A stretch of DNA of 10,831 nt from Frankiales bacterium (lineage in GTDB: Bacteria; Actinomycetota; Actinomycetes; Mycobacteriales; SCTD01). The position numbers and the translations under genes were made by a program. This document shows, piece by piece, positions 1 through 6,194 of this stretch. Each line of letters starts with the position of its first letter. Position 1 is the stretch's first letter. A model generated the notes under the pieces. That model saw nothing but the letters and a program-made list of their open reading frames with translations. It ran no database searches and was not told the origin of the DNA. The stretch lies in the NCBI GenBank assembly GCA_025465145.1, contig JAODNS010000309.1, positions 1-10,831 on the forward strand, written 5' to 3'.

Positions 1-1300
1 GCTCCTGCGCGGCCGTCGCAAGATCCCCGCACGCGAACAGGAAGCCGCCGTCGCCGACGATCGCGAGCGTCGGCCGGCCGCTCAGCGACGTGCCCAGCGA
101 GGCCGGGAACCCGAACCCGAGGGTGCCCCAGCCGACCGGGTACGCAAGGCCGCGCGGCTGAGACACGCGACCGAACGCGCCGTACCAGTACCCCGCCACG
201 CACATGTCCGCGACGACCACGGCGTCCTCGGGCAGCGCCGCCTCCACCGCCTCGAGGAACGACGTCTCTGCCCCGGCGTACAGCTCCCGGCCTTTCGGTC
301 GGGTGAACCAGGGCGAGCGGGGCGTCAGGTCCGGGAGCAGCTGCTCGAGCCAGTGCAGGGCGATCCCGGCGTGCACGGACAGCCAGTGGTCCGCGCGGAT
401 GTTCACCGGCCTCGCGAAGTCGACCACGTACACGTGGCGCGGCTGCGGCTGCCGGAAGCCCTGCGTGTTCATCGCGTCGAGGTCGCTGCCGATGACGAGG
501 ACCACGTCGGCGGCGTCCCACAGGGCCCCCGCCTCCGGCACCGAGGGCGGCAGCGGCACCAGGTGCGGGTGGTCCGGCGGGAGCAGGCCGCGCCCGCCGT
601 ACGACGTGAGCACCGGCGCGCCCAGGTGCCTCGCGATGCGGTCGACCTGGTCGCCGACCCCCGCAGCCACCGCTCCGCCGCCCACCCAGATGAGGGGCCG
701 CTCGGCCGCCGCCAGCTCGGTCAGGTCCCAGCCGCCGGCGGCGCGGATCGTCTGCGGCGCCACCTCGAGGTGCGCCGCCACCGGCGCCTGCGCGGACAGC
801 AGGTCGGTCGGGATCTCCAGGTACACCGGCCGCTGTGGGTGCTGAAGCGCGAGCTCGCCGGCCTCGACCACCGTCTGCGCCAGGTCCTCGACCCGCTCGA
901 CCCGCAGGCACCGCTTGGTCACCGGCCGGAAGAACGAGGCCTGGTCGGTCGTCTCGTGCAGCACGCCGCGGTACTCCCCCGTACGGCGCAGCGTCGACGG
1001 GATGTCCGTGGCGATCACGAGCACCGGCGAGTGGCAGGCCCATGCCTCACCGGTGGCGGCCACCGCGTTCGCGGCTCCCGGGCCGGTGGTGGTGACGGCC
1101 ACGCCGAGGCGGCCGGTGGCACGCGCGTACCCGTCCGCCGCGTACGCAGCCGTCTGCTCGTGCCGCACCCCGACGAGCCGGATGTCGCTGCTGCCGAAGG
1201 CCTTCCAGGCCGCGAGGTTGTGCACCCCGGGCAGCCCGAAGGCCACCTCGACGCCGAGTGCGGCCAGTCCGGCGACGAGCGCCTCACCTCCGGTCGGCAC
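1..1300 (-). CDS. Thiamine-diphosphate-dependent decarboxylase/synthase family enzyme (3' end off window)
   Basis: I translated this gene by hand; it runs off the left edge after 433 codons, whereas family members usually have about 540-570 residues. Seen: the N-terminal Pyr domain with GLPGVHNL (22-29) and the catalytic glutamate in VRHEQ (Glu48), TTGPGAANA (71-79), a central nucleotide-type domain (about 190-330), and the start of the C-terminal PP domain with GTLGFGFPASLG (392-403) and the ThDP/Mg-binding GDGG (416-419). The asparagine that completes the metal-binding motif lies beyond the edge. The family includes acetolactate synthase, pyruvate oxidase, oxalyl-CoA decarboxylase and 2-oxo acid decarboxylases. 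From memory, the LHE..DQ segment (114-120) and the GTLG stretch look most like 5-guanidino-2-oxopentanoate decarboxylase-type proteins; that is low-confidence inference. The GTG start sits inside the end of the CoA-transferase gene (17-base overlap) behind a near-perfect Shine-Dalgarno, so the two are probably co-translated. Likely cytosolic. Confidence 0.85.
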   Translation of the reverse strand, partial: MPTGGEALVAGLAALGVEVAFGLPGVHNLAAWKAFGSSDIRLVGVRHEQTAAYAADGYARATGRLGVAVTTTGPGAANAVAATGEAWACHSPVLVIATDIPSTLRRTGEYRGVLHETTDQASFFRPVTKRCLRVERVEDLAQTVVEAGELALQHPQRPVYLEIPTDLLSAQAPVAAHLEVAPQTIRAAGGWDLTELAAAERPLIWVGGGAVAAGVGDQVDRIARHLGAPVLTSYGGRGLLPPDHPHLVPLPPSVPEAGALWDAADVVLVIGSDLDAMNTQGFRQPQPRHVYVVDFARPVNIRADHWLSVHAGIALHWLEQLLPDLTPRSPWFTRPKGRELYAGAETSFLEAVEAALPEDAVVVADMCVAGYWYGAFGRVSQPRGLAYPVGWGTLGFGFPASLGTSLSGRPTLAIVGDGGFLFACGDLATAAQE

Positions 1301-2474
1301 GGGTGACCTCCTCGATCTGCTCGTCGTCGAGGCCGAGGTCGCGCAGGACCTCGACCGTGTGCTGGCCGAGCAGCGGCGGCGCGCGGCGGACGCGCGGACG
1401 CTGCTCGTCGATGCGGTACGGCGACCCGACCACGGTCACGGCTCCGGCCGGGTGGTCCACCTGCTGCAGCAGTCCGGTCGCGGCGATCTGCGGGTCGTCC
1501 GGCAGCGAGGCCAGGTCCTGCACCGGGGCGCACGGCACGCCGGCCTCGGCCAGCACCGGCACCCACTCCGCTGCGGTCCGAGTCCCGAAGACCCCCGCCA
1601 ACGCGCCGGTGAGCCGCGCCCGGTCGGCGACCCGGCCGGCGTTGGTCGCCCACTCCGGCGCCGCAACGAGGCCGATCGCCTTGCACAGCTGGACGAACTG
1701 CCCGTCGTTGCCCGCGCCGACGACGAGCGGCCGGTCGGCGCAGGGCACCGGCCCGTACGGCGCGATGTTCGGGTGGTCGTTGCCGGCGAACGTGGGCACC
1801 ACTCCCCCGACCAGCGCGTTGCTCGCCTGGTTCACGAGCATCGACACGGCCGCCTCCAGCAGCCCGACCTCGACCTTGACGGGCCGGCGCGCGACCAGCC
1901 CGGCGACCGCGCCGACGGCCGCGTACAGCCCGGTCACCACGTCAGCCACCGCGACACCGACCTTCGTCGGCTCGGTCGTCCCGGTGACCGACATCAGGCC
2001 GCTGCGGGCCTGCGCCATCACGTCGTAGCCCGGCTTGTCGCCGTCCGGTCCGTCGCCGCCCGCGCCGCGGACCGACACCCAGACGGCCGTGGTTGAGGTG
2101 CGCAGCTCTGCCAGCCCGAGCGCCTCGAGGTGCCGCGGCAGGAAGTTCTCGACGACCACGTCGGCCGCTGCTGCCAACCGGCCCACGACCGCGCGGCCGG
2201 GGTCGCTGGTCAGGTCGAGCGCGACCGACCGCCGGTCGCGGTTCACGGAGAAGAAGTACGCGGCGTCCGCGCCGTGGAAGGGCGGCCCCCAGTGGCGGGT
2301 GTCGTCGCCCAGCCCGGGGCGCTCGACCTTGACGACGTCGGCACCGAGGTCCGCGAGCACCATGCAGCAGTACGGCCCGGCCAGCACCCTGGACAGGTCC
2401 AGGACGCGCACCCCCGCAAGCGGGCCGGTGCCCGGATCGACGGCAGGCCAGTCGGGAACGTCCACGGCCGCCAC
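1284..2474 (-). CDS. Family III (CaiB/BaiF) CoA-transferase
   Basis: Moves CoA from an acyl-CoA donor to a free carboxylic acid through an aspartyl intermediate; cytosolic, usually an interlinked dimer. Seen: the N-terminal family signature GPLAGVRVLDLSRVLAGP (17-34) and ADLGADVVKVE (41-51), the catalytic aspartate in GYDVMAQ (Asp151), a VEVGLLEAA segment (201-209) and NIAPYGP (236-242). At 396 residues it has the usual length. The glycine-rich GGGGQ loop expected in formyl-CoA transferase is absent (here GAGNDGQ, 253-259), so I do not call it Frc; acid and donor are unknown. The start is GTG with only a weak GGAAG one base upstream; a second in-frame GTG at 2465 (residue 4) is better spaced from that GGAAG and may be the true start. 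It follows the transporter gene after 43 bases and overlaps the ThDP-enzyme gene, which points to one operon. Confidence 0.9.
   Translation of the reverse strand: MAAVDVPDWPAVDPGTGPLAGVRVLDLSRVLAGPYCCMVLADLGADVVKVERPGLGDDTRHWGPPFHGADAAYFFSVNRDRRSVALDLTSDPGRAVVGRLAAAADVVVENFLPRHLEALGLAELRTSTTAVWVSVRGAGGDGPDGDKPGYDVMAQARSGLMSVTGTTEPTKVGVAVADVVTGLYAAVGAVAGLVARRPVKVEVGLLEAAVSMLVNQASNALVGGVVPTFAGNDHPNIAPYGPVPCADRPLVVGAGNDGQFVQLCKAIGLVAAPEWATNAGRVADRARLTGALAGVFGTRTAAEWVPVLAEAGVPCAPVQDLASLPDDPQIAATGLLQQVDHPAGAVTVVGSPYRIDEQRPRVRRAPPLLGQHTVEVLRDLGLDDEQIEEVTRADRR
1306..1312 (-). promoter_or_regulatory. Ribosome binding site fixing the ThDP-enzyme start
   Basis: AGGAGGT lies 5 bases upstream of the GTG at 1300, inside the last codons of the preceding CoA-transferase gene. 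It is the best Shine-Dalgarno in the window and decides the start. It implies efficient re-initiation of the ThDP enzyme after or during translation of its neighbour. Confidence 0.75.
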
Positions 2475-2517
2475 GCTTCCACAGGGGAGGCGCGGCGGCC
2501 GCGGGGGCGCGCTGGGG

Positions 2518-4065
2518 TCAGCTGCCGGGCAGCTTCACCCGGCCCTCGATCGGCTGGTGGCCGAGCGGACCGGCCGGGTAGGACGGCGTCATCCGGTTCG
2601 CCGCCGACAGCGGCATGGCGACCTCCTCGAGCGACTTGCCCTCGGCGGCCACACCGAGGATCGCCGCGACGATGCCGCCGATCATCATGACGCCGGCGCC
2701 GAGCAGGTAGCCCAGGAACAGCTTGCCGGTGTCCTTGCCATCGCCGATGAGCGAGCCGTAGATGACCGGGCCGAGGGCGCCGAAGCCCTGGGCGATGGCG
2801 AAGAACACGGCGATCGCCTTGGCCCGCACCTCGATCGGGAAGATCTCGCTGACGGTCAGGTAGGCCGCGCTCGCACCCGCCGAGGCGAAGAAGAAGATGA
2901 GCGACCAGGCGATCGTCTGCGTCAGCGCGGTCAGCGCGCCGGCCTGGAACAGGACAGCCGTGATGGTGAGCAGCACGCCCGAGATGAGGTACGTGCCGGA
3001 GATCATCTTGCGCCGGCCGACCGTGTCGAACAGGTGGCCGAGCAGCAGCGGGCCGGCGAGGTTCCCGACCGCAAAGGCGATGAAGTAGTACGGCAGCCGG
3101 CCGTCGGGGACGCCGTAGAACTGCTTGAGCACCAGGCCGTACGTGAAGAAGATGGCGTTGTAGAGGAACGACTGCGTGATCATCAGCGTCGCGCCCAGGA
3201 CCGAGCGGCGCGGCATCTGCTGGAACAGGACCTTGAGCAGCGTGGCGTAGCCCATGTCCGTGGTGGGCTTGATCTCGATCGCCTTGGACTCGTCGACCTT
3301 CGGCAGCGCCTGGTCGCCCTGACTCTCCTCGACCCATGACTCCATCCGGCGGATCTGCGCCTCGGCCTCGTCCTGCCGGCCCTTCATGATCAGCCAGCGG
3401 GGACTCTCGGGCAGGCTCTTGCGCACGAAGATGATGGCCAGACCGAGGACCGGGCCGATTGCGAAGCCGAGTCGCCACGCGTACCCGGCGTCGATGTTGT
3501 TGAAGATGATCAGCTGCGCGACCGTGGCGATGAGAGCCCCGGCCCAGTACGTGCCGTTGACGGCGATGTCGACGCGGCCGCGGTAGCGGGCCGGCATCAT
3601 CTCGTCGATCGCCGAGTTGATGGCGGCGTACTCACCGCCGATGCCGACGCCGGCGAGGAACCGCGTCGCGTACAAGAAGACGACCCAGCCGGTGCTGTTG
3701 CCGAGCGTCAGGGCGGTCAGGCCGCTGCCGACGAGGTAGATGCCGAGCGTCACCATGAAGAGGTTCTTGCGGCCCAGCTTGTCGGAGAGCTTGCCGAAGA
3801 CGAGCGCGCCGACGACCTCGCCGAGCAGGTAGACCGACGCGACCGCGCCGACCGCGCCGCTGGACAGGCTGAGGGTCTCGTCGCTGGTGAGCGTCGGGAT
3901 GACTGTTGCCGCGATGGTGATCTCGAGGCCGTCGAGGATCCACGCGACGCCGAGCGCCATCACCATGCGGGTGAAGAACGGCGACCACGGCAGCCGGTCG
4001 ATCCGGGCGGGGATCAGCGACCGGAGAACGCCGTCGGAGGTCGGGGCAACAGCAGCGCTCGTCAT
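2518..4065 (-). CDS. MFS transporter, sugar-porter/metabolite:H+ symporter type
   Basis: A 515-residue inner-membrane carrier with about 12 hydrophobic segments. MFS motifs visible in order: GKLSDKLGRK (91-100, loop 2-3), RFLAGVGIGGEY (135-146), PESPRWL (219-225, typical of sugar-porter/metabolite symporter relatives), the second-half repeat of the loop motif GHLFDTVGRRK (343-353), EIFPIEVRAKA (407-417), and GKSLEE (476-481). The central cytosolic loop (about 226-285) is hydrophilic. In this family such proteins carry sugars or, often in actinobacteria, small aromatic or aliphatic carboxylates by proton symport. Because a CoA-transferase and a ThDP enzyme follow on the same strand, I infer import of an organic acid, but the substrate cannot be read from the sequence. 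It starts with ATG, the only ATG start in the window, 7 bases after GAAAGGG, and is first in the apparent operon behind an operator-like repeat. Confidence 0.88.
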   Translation of the reverse strand: MTSAAVAPTSDGVLRSLIPARIDRLPWSPFFTRMVMALGVAWILDGLEITIAATVIPTLTSDETLSLSSGAVGAVASVYLLGEVVGALVFGKLSDKLGRKNLFMVTLGIYLVGSGLTALTLGNSTGWVVFLYATRFLAGVGIGGEYAAINSAIDEMMPARYRGRVDIAVNGTYWAGALIATVAQLIIFNNIDAGYAWRLGFAIGPVLGLAIIFVRKSLPESPRWLIMKGRQDEAEAQIRRMESWVEESQGDQALPKVDESKAIEIKPTTDMGYATLLKVLFQQMPRRSVLGATLMITQSFLYNAIFFTYGLVLKQFYGVPDGRLPYYFIAFAVGNLAGPLLLGHLFDTVGRRKMISGTYLISGVLLTITAVLFQAGALTALTQTIAWSLIFFFASAGASAAYLTVSEIFPIEVRAKAIAVFFAIAQGFGALGPVIYGSLIGDGKDTGKLFLGYLLGAGVMMIGGIVAAILGVAAEGKSLEEVAMPLSAANRMTPSYPAGPLGHQPIEGRVKLPGS

Positions 4066-4081
4066 GGACGCGCCCTTTCGT

Positions 4082-4116
4082 CGGGAACGCGAGGCCTGTT
4101 CCCGTTGATCAGGGAA
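4082..4116. promoter_or_regulatory. Operator-like inverted repeat with three GGGAA half-sites
   Basis: The 64-base gap between the divergent MFS and PPOX/F420 genes holds a perfect inverted repeat, CGGGAAC (4082-4088), 9-base spacer, GTTCCCG (4098-4104). The right arm pairs again with GGGAA at 4112-4116 (TTCCC, 8-base spacer, GGGAA). Three regularly placed half-sites in a divergent promoter suggest binding of a dimeric regulator that controls one or both genes; the regulator is not identifiable here. The third half-site abuts the proposed -10 of the rightward gene. Alternative: GGGAAC could be the -35 of an extracytoplasmic-function sigma promoter, but the following GTT is only about 15 bases away, shorter than usual. 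Confidence 0.5.
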
Positions 4117-4117
4117 T

Positions 4118-4123
4118 TACGCT
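4118..4123 (+). promoter_or_regulatory. Possible -10 element for a leaderless PPOX/F420 transcript
   Basis: TACGCT fits the actinobacterial TANNNT -10 pattern and ends 6 bases before the GTG at 4130, so transcription would begin at or next to the start codon. There is no good Shine-Dalgarno before this gene, which agrees with leaderless translation. No clear TTGAC-like -35 is seen at the right distance. Confidence 0.4.
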
Positions 4124-4129
4124 CCGGCC

Positions 4130-4519
4130 GTGGCCCTTGACCCGTCCGCGCTGCCGCCCGAGGCGCTCGGGTTCCTCGCCGAGCGGCACCTCGCGACCCT
4201 CACGACGCTCCGCCCGGACGGCACGCCGCACGTCGTCGCCGTCGGCTTCACGTGGGACGACGAGGCCGGTGTCGCCCGGGTCATCACCAACGGCACGTCG
4301 CGGAAGGTGGCCCACGTACGGGCGGGTACCCGCGCCGTGGTGGCGCAGGTGGACCGCGCGCGCTGGATGTCCCTGGAGGGACCGGCGACCGTCAGCGCCG
4401 ACCCGGAGCGGGTGGCGGACGCGGTCGGGCGGTACGCGGAGCGGTACCGGCAGCCGGCCGAGAACCCGCGCCGCGTGGTCATCGAGATCGCCGTCGACCG
4501 GGTGCTGGGCCGTCCCTAG
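4130..4519 (+). CDS. PPOX-class F420-dependent (or FMN) split-barrel oxidoreductase, Rv1155-like
   Basis: A 129-residue protein of the pyridoxamine-5'-phosphate-oxidase-like split beta-barrel fold. Seen: LATLTTLRPDGTPHVVAV (21-38), the usual first barrel strands; TNGTSRK (53-59), the phosphate/cofactor-contacting stretch; AVVAQVD (69-75) and SLEGPATVS (81-89). Length and pattern fit the small actinobacterial F420-dependent group typified by M. tuberculosis Rv1155, which uses reduced F420 to reduce unsaturated small molecules; FMN binding is the alternative. The natural substrate is unknown. It starts with GTG, has no convincing ribosome site, and may be leaderless. It is divergent from the MFS gene, and its TAG stop shares a CTAG with the convergent Lrp-type gene. 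Any functional link to either neighbour is unproven. Confidence 0.85.
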   Translation: MALDPSALPPEALGFLAERHLATLTTLRPDGTPHVVAVGFTWDDEAGVARVITNGTSRKVAHVRAGTRAVVAQVDRARWMSLEGPATVSADPERVADAVGRYAERYRQPAENPRRVVIEIAVDRVLGRP

Positions 4520-4525
4520 GACGGC
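4509..4525. terminator. Hairpin over the shared stop codons of convergent genes
   Basis: GCCGTCC (4509-4515) and GGACGGC (4519-4525) form a perfect 7-bp stem around the loop CTA; the CTAG at 4516-4519 gives TAG to the plus-strand gene and TAG to the minus-strand gene. There is no T-tract, which is common for actinobacterial terminators. A bidirectional terminator role is inferred. Confidence 0.45.
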
Positions 4526-4968
4526 GGCCGGGTCCGGCCCTCCCACGGCGTGCTGAGCACGACGGTCGTGCGGGTGCGGACGGCGGCGGCAGTCCGGATG
4601 TCCTGCAGCAGCGACTCGAGCTCGGCGGGATCGGTCACGCGCACCTTGAGGATGTAGCTCTCGTCGCCGGCGACGCTGTGGCAGGCCTCGATCGCCTCCA
4701 GGTGCGCGAGCCGCTCCGGGGCGTCGTCGGGTGCGGCCGGGTCGATCGGCGTGATGGAGACGAACGCGGTCAGCGGCAGGCCCACCTCGCGCGGGTCGAG
4801 GGTGGCGCCGAAGCCGGTGATGGCGCCGCGCTGCTCGAGCCGGCGTACCCGCTGGTGCACCGCGCTCGTCGACAGGCCGGTGTCCTTGGCGAGGTCGGTG
4901 TACGAGCGGCGGCCGTCCTTCGCCAGCAGCGCGAGGACCTGACGGTCGACGTCGTCGAGGTCGATCAC
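4516..4968 (-). CDS. Lrp/AsnC-family transcriptional regulator
   Basis: A 150-residue DNA-binding regulator of the feast/famine type, which senses amino acids or related metabolites and binds as dimers to octamers. Seen: the start IDLDDVDRQVLALLAKDGR (2-20), a winged helix-turn-helix with DLAKDTGLSTSAVHQRVRRLE (about 25-45), GAITGFGATLDP (48-59), then the RAM effector domain (about 65-140) with the typical GDESYILKVRV (101-111). Length is normal for the family. The GTG start overlaps the TGA stop of the acyl-CoA dehydrogenase gene in GTGA (4965-4968), so translation is very likely coupled. In other bacteria Lrp-type proteins such as BkdR control branched-chain amino-acid breakdown; by analogy this one may control the dehydrogenase unit, but its target site was not found. 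Confidence 0.93.
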   Translation of the reverse strand: MIDLDDVDRQVLALLAKDGRRSYTDLAKDTGLSTSAVHQRVRRLEQRGAITGFGATLDPREVGLPLTAFVSITPIDPAAPDDAPERLAHLEAIEACHSVAGDESYILKVRVTDPAELESLLQDIRTAAAVRTRTTVVLSTPWEGRTRPPS

Positions 4969-6125
4969 GGCGTGCTGAGCGACCGGCCGATGACGACGCG
5001 CTGGACCTGGTTCGTGCCCTCGACGATCTGCAGGATCTTTGCCTCCCGCAGGTACCGCTCAGCCGGGAAGTCCTCGACGTAGCCGTAGCCGCCGAGCACC
5101 TGCACCGCATCCGTCGCCACCCGCATGGCGGTGTCGGTGCAGAAGAGCTTGCTCATGGCGGCCTTGGCGCTGAAGGGCTTGCCCTGGTCGCGCAGCCGCG
5201 CCGTCGACAGGTAGAGCGCCCGGGCGGCCTCGACCTGCGTGGCCATGTCGGCGAGCAGGAAGGACAGCCCCTGGAAGTCGGCGATCCGCTGGCCGAACTG
5301 GCGCCGCTCGCAGGCGTACGAGACGGCAGTGTCGAGCGCGGCCTGCGCCACGCCGACGGCGCAGGCGCTGATGCCCAGGCGCCCGCCGTCCAGCGCGCTC
5401 ATGGCGATCCGGAAGCCCTGCCCTTCCTCGCCGAGCAGCCGGTCCCTGTCGACGCGCGCGTTGTCGAGCTGGACGGTTGCGGTGTGCGACGAGCGCATGC
5501 CCATCTTCCGCTCGGGCTTCTGCGGCTGCAGGCCAGGCGTGTCCGCCGGAGCGAGCAGGCACGAGATGCCCTTGGCACCCGCAGTCCCTGATCCGGACCC
5601 GGTGCGCACCATGAGGTTGTAGAAGTCGGCGTGCCCGCCATGCGTCACCCACGCCTTGGCGCCGTTGACGACGTACGCGTCGCCGTCGAGCACCGCCCGC
5701 GTCTGCAGCGCGGCGGCGTCCGAACCGCTGTTGGCCTCGGACAGGCAGTACGCGCCGAGCAGCTCGCCACCGGTCATCTCCGGCAGCCAGCGCGCCTTCT
5801 GCTCCTCGGTGCCGTAGGCGCTGAGCGGGAAGCAGGACAGCGTGTGGACGCTGACGCCGAGCCCCACGGCGAGCCACGCGCGGCTCAGCTCCTCGAGCAC
5901 CTGCAGGTAGACCTCGTACGGCTGCGCACTGCCGCCGTACTGCTCGTCGTACGGGAGGCCGAGAAGCCCGGACTTCCCGAGCGTGCGGAAGACCTCGCGC
6001 GGGAACTCGGCGGCCGCCTCGGCCGCGTCGACGCGGGGCGTGAGCTCGCCGTCGGCCAGCTCGCGGGTCAGGTCGAGGAGCGCCTCCGCCTCGGCGTTCG
6101 GCAGGCTGCGGACGACGGGCGGCAC
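4965..6125 (-). CDS. Acyl-CoA dehydrogenase
   Basis: An FAD flavoenzyme of 386 residues, the normal size, that makes the alpha-beta double bond in acyl-CoA and passes electrons to electron-transfer flavoprotein. Seen: N-terminal helical domain (1-115); CLSEANSGSDAAALQT (127-142) and WVTHGG (159-164) in the FAD-binding middle domain; GQGFRIAMSALDGGRLGI (235-252); C-terminal domain with RRQFGQRIADFQ (274-285), QVLGGYGYVEDFPAERYLR (342-360) and the catalytic glutamate in VEGTNQ (Glu369). Chain-length specificity cannot be read; short- or branched-chain substrates are plausible given the attached Lrp-type regulator. I chose GTG at 6125 because GGAGGA lies 4 bases upstream and it yields the family length; the reading frame stays open much further upstream but that stretch is antisense to the exonuclease gene. 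Confidence 0.93.
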   Translation of the reverse strand: MPPVVRSLPNAEAEALLDLTRELADGELTPRVDAAEAAAEFPREVFRTLGKSGLLGLPYDEQYGGSAQPYEVYLQVLEELSRAWLAVGLGVSVHTLSCFPLSAYGTEEQKARWLPEMTGGELLGAYCLSEANSGSDAAALQTRAVLDGDAYVVNGAKAWVTHGGHADFYNLMVRTGSGSGTAGAKGISCLLAPADTPGLQPQKPERKMGMRSSHTATVQLDNARVDRDRLLGEEGQGFRIAMSALDGGRLGISACAVGVAQAALDTAVSYACERRQFGQRIADFQGLSFLLADMATQVEAARALYLSTARLRDQGKPFSAKAAMSKLFCTDTAMRVATDAVQVLGGYGYVEDFPAERYLREAKILQIVEGTNQVQRVVIGRSLSTP

Positions 6126-6194
6126 GGGGTCCTCCAGGTATCGGGGCTGCGAGCTCAGGCTATCGCCGCAGCGTCCGGGTGGCAGGGTGAGCAG
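6126..6194. promoter_or_regulatory. Divergent promoter region between acyl-CoA dehydrogenase and exonuclease
   Basis: These 69 bases must hold the promoters of both divergent genes. I see TATCG twice, 22 bases apart (6139 and 6161), and a 6-bp inverted repeat GCTGCG (6146-6151) / CGCAGC (6167-6172) with a 15-base spacer. The repeat is short and may be chance in GC-rich DNA. No convincing -10/-35 pair is visible on either strand. Confidence 0.3.
6130..6135 (-). promoter_or_regulatory. Ribosome binding site fixing the acyl-CoA dehydrogenase start
   Basis: GGAGGA, 4 bases before the GTG at 6125. It rules out the long in-frame upstream extension as coding. Confidence 0.65.

Noticed and set aside
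204..2096. Several plus-strand open frames over the ThDP enzyme and CoA-transferase
   Set aside because: All are antisense to genes with clear family motifs and have shadow-type composition.
1..2474. Oxalyl-CoA decarboxylase plus formyl-CoA transferase (oxc/frc)
   Set aside because: The gene order fits, but the transferase lacks the GGGGQ-type loop and the ThDP enzyme does not show the Oxc-like sequence I would expect; naming them would be over-calling.
2475..2517. GC-rich GCGGCCGC palindrome (2495-2502) as a terminator between MFS and CoA-transferase genes
   Set aside because: Only an 8-bp self-complementary word with no loop or extension in a very GC-rich gap; likely chance.
2243..3478. 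411-codon minus-strand frame overlapping the MFS and CoA-transferase genes
   Set aside because: Frame-shifted reading of both genes; fragments of their sequence in the wrong frame and Arg/Pro-rich composition.
4082..4104. LexA SOS box
   Set aside because: The arms contain GAAC and GTTC but with a 9-base spacer; the actinobacterial SOS box has a 4-base spacer between these half-sites.
5631..6194. In-frame upstream extension of the exonuclease (about 188 residues)
   Set aside because: It is antisense to the acyl-CoA dehydrogenase gene and lacks any recognisable domain; the conserved N-terminus begins right after GTG 6195.
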